A stretch of 64,000 nt of DNA from assembly GCA_032355985.1 (NCBI GenBank), contig JAUKVZ010000005.1, positions 186,001-250,000 of the forward strand, read 5' to 3'. Below, in pieces: positions 37,337-45,628 of this stretch (the first letter of the stretch is position 1; each line of letters begins with the position of its first letter). A program made the position numbers and the translations under genes. The notes under the pieces were generated by a model, which was not told where the DNA came from, searched no databases, and saw only the letters and a list, made by a program, of their open reading frames with translations. Origin of the DNA: Sarcodiotheca gaudichaudii. Lineage: Eukaryota > Rhodophyta > Florideophyceae > Gigartinales > Solieriaceae.

Positions 37337-40279
37337 ATGACACGACGACTCATCGGACTGGCCGCCGCCGGCGTGACGACGCTGCTTGCGATCGCATTGA
37401 TCGGGTGGGTTGTCTTCAGCGGGATGTCGGGTTCGACGAATTCGACGCCGCAGATCGACGGCCTGGGCCCGGCGCCGAGCATCGACAATTTCATCCAGGG
37501 CGCCCCCGCACGCGAGGCGGAGAGCATTCTCGACGAGGCGCAGGATGGTCAGCTGACGTGGATGGATCCGGATGATTCGGAGCGCGTGGCGTCCATCGTT
37601 GAGTATGAATCGCTCGAGCCGCAGCCGGCAGGGCGCATGCGCGTCGAGTCGCCGCGCGCGTGGATGTACACGGTCGGCGGGATGACGATTCACATCCGGG
37701 CCGATACGGCGAGCTGGTACAAGCCCTCGGGGAGTAATCAGCCGGAATCAGGCCTCTTTCGCGGCGATGTTGAAATCCATGTGATGGATGGGCGCATCGA
37801 GCCCGGCGCGGGGCCGCTGAACGCCGAGGATCGACTGGCGCTGGTGACGCTTGACGCCATGAGTTTCGATTTCGTGCTTGGTGAGCTTGCGACGCAATCG
37901 GAAGTGAGCGTGACGGCGCCGGGGATCGATGCGAAGTTCAACGGGCTAACGGCGATCATCGATGAGGCGAACAATCGACTCGCGAGTCTGCGCACTGGTG
38001 ATGGCGGACGCGTGATCGTGACGCCTGATGAGATGCGCGAGCGACAGGATCGCACTGCATCTTCAACCTCGGGCGCCGGCGACGGCGACGCATCGGATGA
38101 AAACGCGCCGATTGAAGATGTGTATGCGCTGGCGATGCATGATGATGTGACGGTCGATGTCGATGGCAGTCTGCTCAAAGCTGATCGACTTGAAGTGTGG
38201 GCGCGGCTGCTGGATGGGCAATTGCATCCGGAAGCGATCGCATCGCTGGGCGGCGCAGAATCTCAGAACGGCGATCGAGGCACGGGAAGGGGCGGCGGCG
38301 CTGACTCATCGAGCCCTCAGACGCCGACGACCGGCGCATTGACATGGTCCGGGCGCATCGAGATTCGTCGGATGGATACGCCGCCGGATGTTATGAGCCG
38401 CGAGCATCTGGCCGGGCGATTCTCATCGCCTGAGACGGGCACTGTGCTGATCGAGGATGCGGCCTCGGGCGCACGCGTGCAGTGTCTGCATGTGTCGCAC
38501 GGGTTTTCGAGCGGGTCGCTTTCGATTCAGGGTCGCGGCTCGGCGGGCGTGATCGTGCGGCTTCCGGATCTGGCCGAGGGCATCGTGTCGCAGATTGATA
38601 TCGATCTGCAGACGGGTGTCGGCGCGATGCCGGGTCCGGGCGCTGTGACGGCGATTGGCGCCGCGGCCGGCGAGAACGCGAGGCTCGGCCTCCTTGCTCC
38701 GCCGGAGCTGAGTTGGCAGGAACGCTGCGATCTGGTGTTTCAGGTGCGCGACGGCTCGATCGATTTCGGCGCGCCGGATGTGCTGAAGGAAGCCATCTTC
38801 CAGGGCGATGTGCTGGGACGGTATGAGCACATGACCGTGCGAAGTGACTTCGTTCGGGCGCTTCTGAAGCCTTCCATAGCGCATGACAAACCGACGCTCA
38901 GCCGCATCGTGCTGGATGGAGATGTGAAGGCTGATGGCGGCGCCGATGGCCGCCTCACTGCGACGCGGCTGGACATTCACTTCTCCGAGCTTGGAGATGA
39001 AGCCTTGCTCACGCCGACGCTGGCGACGGCTGAGGGTCGCGTGCGTGGCGATCGGGAGGGCTCGACGCTGCGGGCGGAGATCGCTGAAGCCGTGCTGCAT
39101 CGGGATGAGAGCGGCGGCGTGGGGCTGCATTCCTTTAACGCTGATCGCGATGTCGTCGTGACGCACGAGAGCGGTGTTGAGGCGTATGCCGATGCGCTGC
39201 GGCTTGATATGGATGAACGCCTTGCGTCGCTGGTGGGCGCTCCGGCGCAGATCCGCATGGAAGGCGGCGTGCTCTCGTCTGAAGTCATTGAGTTTGACGA
39301 AGAGACGCGCGTGCTGACGGTTCCGGCGCCGGGTGAGATTCAGTACACCGATCTGAAACAGAACGCGCTTGGATATACGGGCGCGACGATGCGATGGGAG
39401 CACTCGCTTCGATATGACGACACGACGGGCGTCGCGGAATTTGGCGGCGATTGTGTCGCGACTGCGACAGCCAGTGAGCTGATTCGTGACACGGCGCGCG
39501 GGCAGCGCGTGCTGGTTCGATTGACGCCCAATCTCACTGAAGAGCGCGCCCGCGAGGGTGTTGAAGACAAACGCGCCGAGCTGCTCGGGATTTCGCTCTT
39601 TGGCGCCTTCGATGAGCTGACCGACGAAGAGCCTGCGGAGATCGAATCCCGGCGATACGTCGCCGACGCGGACACCGAGAGCGGACTGCGGCTGTCCAGG
39701 CTTGTGTACGTTCAGGGGCCGAGCGTCATCATTGATGCGGCGAGCAATCGCATTGACATCCCCGGGCCGGGGCAGATGCTGCTGGAGGATCGCACGGATC
39801 CAAGCGAAGAAGCGCGGCGCGCGACGGTGTCACTCAAAGGCACCACGCTCTTTGAATGGGATGGCGGCGTGACGATGCATCGAGCGAGCGGAGACATCGA
39901 CATGCGCCGGCGCGTGCGTCTGCGCCAGAAGCCGCCGGGCGCCGAGGAAGTGGCGCAGCTTGAGTGCGAACGCCTCGAGGCGAAGATCGGCGGGGTTCCA
40001 AGTCTGGATGGATCGAGTGAAGATGAGCCGCCTTCATTGCTGGGCGTGGACTGCTCCGGCGCGGTGTACATGGCGCTGGGTGAGCGGCAGCTGATCTCCG
40101 ATGGTCTGACGTACGATCGGCTGAAGGGCCTGGCCGAGGCGACGGCGGCGCCGGGGAACATGGTCATGCTGTTCGAGCCGACGCAGGGCCTCCCGCTGAC
40201 GGGCAGTGTGCTGCGATGGGATCTCGTGCGTGATCGGATCGAGTGGTTCGACGCGGGCGAGACGACGTTCGGCCGCTGA
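37337..40279 (+). CDS. Giant LptC/LptA (OstA)-like membrane-anchored protein
   Basis: 980 residues. One N-terminal membrane helix (LIGLAAAGVTTLLAIALIGWVVF) precedes a huge periplasmic part with many short beta-strand repeats in which 'GDV', 'ADRLE' and 'G.GA' motifs recur (VRGDREG, DGSLLKADRLEVWARLL). LptC and LptA carry lipopolysaccharide across the periplasm by a beta-jellyroll. LptC is about 190 residues and LptA about 180, so this protein may be a multi-domain bridge. Its position after kdsD supports an LPS role, though the repeats are too diverged to prove the family. A low-complexity Gly/Asp/Ser patch lies near 250-300. Confidence 0.7.
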   Translation: MTRRLIGLAAAGVTTLLAIALIGWVVFSGMSGSTNSTPQIDGLGPAPSIDNFIQGAPAREAESILDEAQDGQLTWMDPDDSERVASIVEYESLEPQPAGRMRVESPRAWMYTVGGMTIHIRADTASWYKPSGSNQPESGLFRGDVEIHVMDGRIEPGAGPLNAEDRLALVTLDAMSFDFVLGELATQSEVSVTAPGIDAKFNGLTAIIDEANNRLASLRTGDGGRVIVTPDEMRERQDRTASSTSGAGDGDASDENAPIEDVYALAMHDDVTVDVDGSLLKADRLEVWARLLDGQLHPEAIASLGGAESQNGDRGTGRGGGADSSSPQTPTTGALTWSGRIEIRRMDTPPDVMSREHLAGRFSSPETGTVLIEDAASGARVQCLHVSHGFSSGSLSIQGRGSAGVIVRLPDLAEGIVSQIDIDLQTGVGAMPGPGAVTAIGAAAGENARLGLLAPPELSWQERCDLVFQVRDGSIDFGAPDVLKEAIFQGDVLGRYEHMTVRSDFVRALLKPSIAHDKPTLSRIVLDGDVKADGGADGRLTATRLDIHFSELGDEALLTPTLATAEGRVRGDREGSTLRAEIAEAVLHRDESGGVGLHSFNADRDVVVTHESGVEAYADALRLDMDERLASLVGAPAQIRMEGGVLSSEVIEFDEETRVLTVPAPGEIQYTDLKQNALGYTGATMRWEHSLRYDDTTGVAEFGGDCVATATASELIRDTARGQRVLVRLTPNLTEERAREGVEDKRAELLGISLFGAFDELTDEEPAEIESRRYVADADTESGLRLSRLVYVQGPSVIIDAASNRIDIPGPGQMLLEDRTDPSEEARRATVSLKGTTLFEWDGGVTMHRASGDIDMRRRVRLRQKPPGAEEVAQLECERLEAKIGGVPSLDGSSEDEPPSLLGVDCSGAVYMALGERQLISDGLTYDRLKGLAEATAAPGNMVMLFEPTQGLPLTGSVLRWDLVRDRIEWFDAGETTFGR

Positions 40280-40409
40280 ATCCGGTCGCAATTGACGTGA
40301 TATCGAAAGATCCGGGCTGATTGGCCCATCGCCTGCGCGGGGTCTAGCATTTGCCCGTTTGCATGGGTCGCGTCGCGACCATGAGTTTTCGACCCGCATG
40401 GAGTTTCGA

Positions 40410-41165
40410 ATGCGCACACTTGTCGCGATCCCCGTCTACAACGAGCAGAATTACGTGAATCGGGTGCTCGGACGTGTGCGCGAGTTTGCCGACAACGTGC
40501 TGGTGATCGATGACGGATCGACGGATGACACGCCCTGTCTGCTGGGGCGGCATCAGGTTGAAGTGATCCGGCATGCGACGAATCGCGGTTATGGGCGCTC
40601 GATGCAGGATGCGTTTCGCTGGGCGATCGTGGATGGCTTTGACTGGGTCATCACGATGGATTGTGACGAGCAGCATGAGCCGGAGTCCATTCCCGCATTC
40701 GTCGAGACGGCGCATCGGAATCAGTTTGATGTGATCAGCGGCTCGCGCTATCTGGGCGAGGAGGCATGCGGCGATGCGCCGCCTCCGGAGCGGCGGGCGA
40801 TCAACGAATCCATCACCGACGAGATCAATGAACGCCTCGGCCTTTCGCTGACGGATGCGTTCTGCGGCTTCAAGGCATATCGCGTCAGCGCGCTTTCGCG
40901 GATGGAGTTTGATGAGGATGGATACGCGTTTCCGCTGCAGTTCTGGGTGCAGGCGGTGGCGCAGGGCTTGCGCATCACGGAGATCCCGGTGCGGCTGATC
41001 TACAACGATCCGAATCGATCCTTCGGCGGGCCGCTGGATATTCCGCAGACCCGGCTGCGTCATTATCTGCAGACGTTTCACCGCGAACTGGAGCGTTGCA
41101 GCCATCTGCTGCCGCCGGAGGCGACGGCCAATATCGAATCACATGTCGTGGAGTGCGGCGGGTGA
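40410..41165 (+). CDS. Glycosyltransferase family 2 (dolichyl-phosphate-sugar synthase-like)
   Basis: 251 residues. The start at 40410 is chosen because GGAG sits 6 nt upstream and the protein then begins MRTLVAIPVYNEQNYV, the family start. The nucleotide-sugar motifs are DDGSTDDT and MDCDEQHEPESIPAF (a DxD-like element). Later FCGFKAYRVSAL and EIPVRLIYNDPNRSFGG are typical of DPM1-like members. It transfers a sugar to a lipid carrier at the membrane, but there is no membrane helix. A TAGCAT at 40345-40350 could be the -10. It overlaps the next gene by 4 nt (GTGA). Confidence 0.9.
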   Translation: MRTLVAIPVYNEQNYVNRVLGRVREFADNVLVIDDGSTDDTPCLLGRHQVEVIRHATNRGYGRSMQDAFRWAIVDGFDWVITMDCDEQHEPESIPAFVETAHRNQFDVISGSRYLGEEACGDAPPPERRAINESITDEINERLGLSLTDAFCGFKAYRVSALSRMEFDEDGYAFPLQFWVQAVAQGLRITEIPVRLIYNDPNRSFGGPLDIPQTRLRHYLQTFHRELERCSHLLPPEATANIESHVVECGG

Positions 41166-42574
41166 GCGCGTGCGGCTGCCCGGCGGCGCCTCGTGATGAA
41201 ACACAAGGCGCGATTGGTCCTGCCATCGAAACGGTGATCGAGCCGGCGCCGAGCGCGTGGCGCGACATGCTCGATCGGCATATCGCAGAATCCGACCGGC
41301 CGCGCGCTGCGCGATTTCGCGAGCAACTGGGCCTGGCGAAGAATCGACCTGTCGTCATGACCGGGCATCAGGCGACGTTCTGGCATTCAGGCGTGCTGGC
41401 GAAGTTCATTGCGTGTGATGTGTTCGCCGAGGCCGCCGATGCGAGCGCCGGGTGGATCGTCGTTGATCAGGATGAGTTTGAGTTCGCGGACATTCCATAT
41501 CCGGCAATGTCAGGCGATGGCGGCCTGACCCGGGCGACTTTCCGCCTCAAGCCGGACGATGTGCTCGTCGCGCCGGGAACTTCGGTTGGAAGCGCCCCGG
41601 CATTTGAACCGGCGGCGATCGCGTTTTCGTCAGCGCCGGCGCTTGCGTCGGTCGAGCAAGGCCTGCGCGAGATCCATCGCACATTTGCGGATCATGCGAA
41701 GGCGCCAACGGCGGCGTGTCAGGTGACGTCCGCGCTGGTGGAGTTGATGCAGTGCGCCGTGCATCCCGCGGCCACGGTCTTTGCGACGCGCGTCTGCCGC
41801 ACAGATCTGTTTCGCGCGCTCGTCGAGCGGATGCGTGAGAATCCGCGGCGAGTCGTCGAGACGTACAACCAGGCCGTCGCGCGTCATCCGCATGTGGGCG
41901 TTGCGCCGCTTCACGCCCCGGATGATTCGGAGCGGATTGAACTGCCCTTATGGCGCATTGAGCCGGGGGCGCCGCGTCATCGCGTCTATGCCGGTGAGCT
42001 GGGCGAGACTGATGTCACGGCTTTGGCGCCGCGTGCGCTCTTTTTGACAGGCATTCTTCGACTGGCGGCGAGCGATCTGTTCATTCATGGAACGGGCGGC
42101 GCGGCGTATGACGTCATCACGGAAGAGTGGTTCCGGGCGTGGCTCGATGAGAATCTGGCGCCGGCGGTCATCGTGAGCGCCACGCAGCGTCTGCCTCTGC
42201 CGGGCAGCGATGTCACGGAGAAACAAATCGCCGACGCGCGCTGGCAGGCGCATGCGGCCAGACATCGGCCTTCATTGCTGGATGAAGACGCGCTTGCGCT
42301 TCGCAAACGTGAGTTGATTGAATCGATTCAATCGGCGCCTCGGCGCAGCGCAGAGCGAGCCAGGCTCTATCGCGCCATGCAGGAAGAGCTGCGCAGCTAT
42401 CGCACCCGTCATGCGGCGGACATCGAGGCGCTTCACGCAGAGGCGGATCGACTGGCTCGACTACAGGCTTCTTCAGACATCGCGCTTGATCGAACCTGGG
42501 CATTTCCCATGCATGGAAAGCACAAGCTGACTGAGCTTCGCGATTCGATTGCGCAGTGCTTCGCGAGTCCCTGA
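41162..42574 (+). CDS. BshC-like conserved protein
   Basis: 470 residues from GTG 41162, which overlaps the previous TGA (GTGA). The segment MTGHQATFWHSGVLAKFIA resembles the N-terminal signature of BshC, the cysteine-adding enzyme of bacillithiol synthesis (V-V-T-G-Q-Q...GPLYTIYKA), and WIVVDQDEFEFADIPYP sits where BshC has its D-x-D-F-E element. The rest is helical, ending in a coiled coil and a FPMHGKHKLTEL tail. Whether it adds a thiol is not known. It follows the glycosyltransferase in one transcript and is convergent with the next gene at 1 nt. Confidence 0.6.
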   Translation: MSACGCPAAPRDETQGAIGPAIETVIEPAPSAWRDMLDRHIAESDRPRAARFREQLGLAKNRPVVMTGHQATFWHSGVLAKFIACDVFAEAADASAGWIVVDQDEFEFADIPYPAMSGDGGLTRATFRLKPDDVLVAPGTSVGSAPAFEPAAIAFSSAPALASVEQGLREIHRTFADHAKAPTAACQVTSALVELMQCAVHPAATVFATRVCRTDLFRALVERMRENPRRVVETYNQAVARHPHVGVAPLHAPDDSERIELPLWRIEPGAPRHRVYAGELGETDVTALAPRALFLTGILRLAASDLFIHGTGGAAYDVITEEWFRAWLDENLAPAVIVSATQRLPLPGSDVTEKQIADARWQAHAARHRPSLLDEDALALRKRELIESIQSAPRRSAERARLYRAMQEELRSYRTRHAADIEALHAEADRLARLQASSDIALDRTWAFPMHGKHKLTELRDSIAQCFASP

Positions 42575-42575
42575 G

Positions 42576-43451
42576 TTACAGGATCAGCGCGAGAACGCCG
42601 ATGACGAGCGCCACGCCGACGCCTCCACCGACAAAGGCGAGCGCGATCATCATCCATTTGCAGGATTTTTCGATGAGACTGACGATCTCCTGATCGCGTT
42701 TGAGCGCCGAGCCGTGCATCCGCTCGATGGATCGGCCGACAGTCGCGTTGGTCTCGGCGATCGCGCTCATCGATGTGCGAAACTCGGCGAGGCGCTGAAC
42801 GAGTTCGAGATCGGTCTTGCGGGAGAGCTCCAGCCCTTCGTGCAGCGCACTGATGGACTCCCCCTGCTGCTGTGTGCACTCGACCAGTCGATCGACGGCG
42901 CCGCCGATGCGATCGGCGCTGGTCTGCGAATGTCGGGCGCTTCGATCCAGCGCTTCGACGACCTGGGTGTTCTGCCGCTGAATCTCGGGCAGATACTCAA
43001 GCGCCGCAGGCACGCGCTCGGCGATGTCCATCAATCTCGTGGATCGACTCTCCTGCGTGTCGAGATGCTCGTTGACCTTTCGTACGAGCTCGATGACCTC
43101 CGCATAGTTCTTGCGAAGTTCGGACATCAGCTCATTGCGATTCTTCGGCGTGACGATGGGCGCGCGGCGCTCAGGCTTCGGAGGCGGCGTCGGCGTCGGC
43201 TCGGGCGGATCCAGCTCTGCCGTCGCGGCGCCGGCCTGGAAGACCAGTTCATGCTCCAGTCCGGCGTCGCTTTCGCAATGCAGATCCGTGAATGACGAGC
43301 CGCCGGCGTAATCAAACGCCACGGGTGATTCGGGGCAGATGGCGGCACGCGGCGCCGAGCGCCAGTCCTGCTGCGGGATCGCCTGCGAAGCGCCGGAAGG
43401 TGACGTTGTCTTGCGCGAAAAGAGGCCGCGGATCTTCGAGAGCATGGTCAT
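42576..43451 (-). CDS. Coiled-coil protein with C-terminal membrane anchor
   Basis: 291 residues. An unstructured N-terminus (Pro/Thr-rich linker PPEPTPTPPPKPERR near 80-95) leads into a long coiled coil (residues about 110-255: RNELMSELRKNYAEVIELVRK, LQRLAEFRTSMSAIAETNATVG) and ends in one membrane helix, ALAFVGGGVGVALVIGVLALIL. Tail-anchored rods of this type can be structural or signalling. No catalytic domain is visible. It is divergent from the gene at 43560 and convergent with the BshC-like gene at 1 nt. Confidence 0.75.
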   Translation of the reverse strand: MTMLSKIRGLFSRKTTSPSGASQAIPQQDWRSAPRAAICPESPVAFDYAGGSSFTDLHCESDAGLEHELVFQAGAATAELDPPEPTPTPPPKPERRAPIVTPKNRNELMSELRKNYAEVIELVRKVNEHLDTQESRSTRLMDIAERVPAALEYLPEIQRQNTQVVEALDRSARHSQTSADRIGGAVDRLVECTQQQGESISALHEGLELSRKTDLELVQRLAEFRTSMSAIAETNATVGRSIERMHGSALKRDQEIVSLIEKSCKWMMIALAFVGGGVGVALVIGVLALIL

Positions 43452-43547
43452 GGGAATCCGATCGTCATCGAGTGACAGCGACGGGCCATCGGTCGGCTTC
43501 GTCCGTCCTGATTACGTCGGCGTTCGGGCGGCGAACGTCGCAGAATC

Positions 43548-43553
43548 TAGGAT
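43548..43553 (+). promoter_or_regulatory. Candidate -10 (TAGGAT) of a leaderless mRNA
   Basis: TAGGAT ends exactly 6 nt before the ATG at 43560. No Shine-Dalgarno is present. Confidence 0.55.
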
Positions 43554-43559
43554 GACGGC

Positions 43560-44462
43560 ATGCGTCGACTCGGCCTGCCGGCATTGATCCTTGCGCTCGT
43601 CGTTTTTTCCTGCATTGGCTGTCGTGAGGCATCGCAGCAGCCGGGCGATTCACGAGACGACTCCGGCGGCGCCCCTCGCATCGTGGCGCTGAGCCCTGCC
43701 GTGGCGATCATGCTGCAGGATCTGGGCTGTGCGGATCTGATCGTCGGGCGCCATTTTCACGATCTGGCGCTGGATGCATCGATTCCGGTCGTCGGCGATC
43801 AGTCGGGCATCGATTACGAGCGCCTGATTGCGGTGAATCCGTCGCTCATCGTGCTGGAATGGGGTTCACAGCGGGCGATCCCGGATCAGCTCTCAGATCT
43901 GGCTGCGGATCGCGGGTGGAAGATTGTGAATCTTGAGCTTCTGACGCTTGATCAGATCCGGGATGGGATGAACCAGCTTGCGACGCACGTCGGCCGCCCC
44001 GAGGCCGAGCGGCGAGCAGAAGCGCTGAGCGGGCGGATGGACGAGGTCTGGAGGGAGCAGCCTGATCTCGCTGAGCGTGCAGGGCGGACGCTGGCGCTCT
44101 TCTGGACGGATCCTGCGGGGGCGCCGGGGCCGGGATCGTTTCACTATCAGCTGCTGGAGCGCCTGGGAGTGCAGATGGCTCTGACGAAGGGAGCGGCGTA
44201 TGTGACGCTCGATCCGGAGAGCGTTCGCATGCTGGATCCGGATTCGATCCTGCTCTTCCTGCCTGGAGCTGCGGAATCCGACCCTGTCGCCCTGCTCGGC
44301 CCACTTTCGGACATCGGCCTTCGAGCGGTCAGGAACGGGCATGTGGGGGTCGTTCGCAGCGCGGACTGCCTGACGCCGAGCACTTCGATGATCGAGGTCG
44401 CATCGGAGATTGCGAATGTGATCGAAGGCTGGTCGACGACTGCCCCCGCGCTCGAAGATTGA
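43560..44462 (+). CDS. Solute-binding lipoprotein (BtuF/FepB-like)
   Basis: 300 residues. The lipobox is VVFSCIGC. The mature domain resembles type III binding proteins for cobalamin or ferric siderophores: RIVALSPAVAIMLQDLGCADLIVGRH is the usual first strand-helix, IDYERLIAVNPSLIVLEWGSQ is the loop that identifies the family, and the TLALFWTDPAGAPGPGSFHYQLLERLGV helix is conserved. No permease or ATPase gene lies nearby, so the partner transporter is elsewhere. The ligand is not predictable. TAGGAT lies 6 nt before the ATG. Confidence 0.85.
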   Translation: MRRLGLPALILALVVFSCIGCREASQQPGDSRDDSGGAPRIVALSPAVAIMLQDLGCADLIVGRHFHDLALDASIPVVGDQSGIDYERLIAVNPSLIVLEWGSQRAIPDQLSDLAADRGWKIVNLELLTLDQIRDGMNQLATHVGRPEAERRAEALSGRMDEVWREQPDLAERAGRTLALFWTDPAGAPGPGSFHYQLLERLGVQMALTKGAAYVTLDPESVRMLDPDSILLFLPGAAESDPVALLGPLSDIGLRAVRNGHVGVVRSADCLTPSTSMIEVASEIANVIEGWSTTAPALED

Positions 44463-44844
44463 CCATCTTGCCCATCTTGACTGGCAGACCAGATGGTTTC
44501 CGAAGCGTGTGAAATCTCCTGAACAACGGACTTCTGCACCCGAATCCGGTGCTTTGATCTTGCAAGGCGGATCAGCCAGTGATAAACAACACATTAGGAA
44601 GGGTTCAAGTTCTTAGGAGGAACACGTCACCCCTGCCTGACAACCGAGGCCATGGCTGCCTGTACTCATGTGCGCACCACTTGTGCTGTGCGCGGTGAGC
44701 GTTTCGGTTGGGTGGGATTTTTATCAAGTCTGTTTTGAGTTCAGCGTCAACGCATTACGCAGCATGCGTTGTTTGTGTGTGTATCTGGCGCAGGATTCTT
44801 TCTGTGTTGTCATCTGCAGATCTTTTCTTCTAGGAGGAAGAAAC
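44463..44844 (+). other. 382-nt leader/intergenic region before the PEP-CTERM gene
   Basis: This region is less GC-rich than its surroundings. It has two related purine-rich sites, TTCTTAGGAGGAA at 44610-44622 and the working Shine-Dalgarno TTCTTCTAGGAGGAAGAA at 44825-44842, where TTCTTC and GAAGAA could pair and put TAGGAG in the loop. Promoter boxes are unclear. No gene is supported in it. Confidence 0.4.
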
Positions 44845-45480
44845 ATGTCGAAGGGCAAGATGGTTGTGGCCACTGCTGGCCTCGCAGCCGCATTCACCGC
44901 CGCTACCGCGAGCGGTAACATCGAGAAGTGGTACGACGGCGGCGGCGGCGCGATCAGCGACGCTGCTCCGCTGGTTTCCGAAGTTGTGGTCACCGATGAC
45001 CTCGAGATCAAGGGCGTCAAGTCCTTCCATCTCACCGGTCTGAACCACACGTGGGCTGGCGATCTCGTCATCACCCTCGAGCACGTCGACTCCGGCACGG
45101 CCGTCGACATCATGCACCGCGTTGGCGCCTCCACGGGCACCAGCTTTGACTTCGGTGACTCGTCCGACTTCTCGGGCGATTACTGGTTCGCCGACGGCGG
45201 CGCCGACCTCTGGGCCGCGGCAGCTGCCGCTCCGGGTTCCGCTGACGTCATTCCGTCCGACACCTACAACCCGTCGGGCTTCCTGAATGCCCCGTCGAGC
45301 CTTGCCGACTTCGTCGGTGAGTCGACGCTCGGCACGTGGCGCCTCACCGTGACGGACGTCAACGGTGGTGACTCCGGCGATCTGACCGGCTGGAGCGTCC
45401 ACTTCAACACGGTTCCCGCTCCGGGCAGCGTTGCGCTGTTCGGTCTGGCCGGTCTGGCCGCGGGCCGTCGTCGTCGCTGA
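44845..45480 (+). CDS. PEP-CTERM-like secreted protein with P-domain-like fold
   Basis: 211 residues from the ATG at 44845 (AGGAGGAAGAAAC upstream, the strongest Shine-Dalgarno in the window). A signal peptide (MSKGKMVVATAGLAAAFTAAT) is followed by a beta-rich domain with the proprotein-convertase P-domain pattern (SFHLTGLNHTWAGDLVITLEHVD, GTWRLTVTDVNGGDSGDLTGWSVHF). The C-terminus, VPAPGSVALFGLAGLAAGRRRR, is a PEP-CTERM-type sorting tail (motif, hydrophobic helix, Arg cluster). Codons are unusually C-ending, suggesting high expression. An intrinsic terminator follows. Confidence 0.88.
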   Translation: MSKGKMVVATAGLAAAFTAATASGNIEKWYDGGGGAISDAAPLVSEVVVTDDLEIKGVKSFHLTGLNHTWAGDLVITLEHVDSGTAVDIMHRVGASTGTSFDFGDSSDFSGDYWFADGGADLWAAAAAAPGSADVIPSDTYNPSGFLNAPSSLADFVGESTLGTWRLTVTDVNGGDSGDLTGWSVHFNTVPAPGSVALFGLAGLAAGRRRR

Positions 45481-45521
45481 ATCGAATCTCGATTCGCACG
45501 ATGATCAGCTTTGACTGACAA

Positions 45522-45557
45522 GCCGGCCCCTTCGGGGGCCGGCTTTGTTTTTGTTTT
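45522..45557 (+). terminator. Strong intrinsic terminator after the PEP-CTERM gene
   Basis: GCCGGCCCC-TTCG-GGGGCCGGC is a perfect 9-bp stem with a TTCG loop, followed by TTTGTTTTTGTTTT. It is the clearest terminator in the window. Confidence 0.92.
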
Positions 45558-45628
45558 GCGATTGAGTGCGTATCCTCCTCCTGGGGCATGGCGCCCCCAT
45601 CCAATACTTGAGGGAGCAGCCATTCCGG

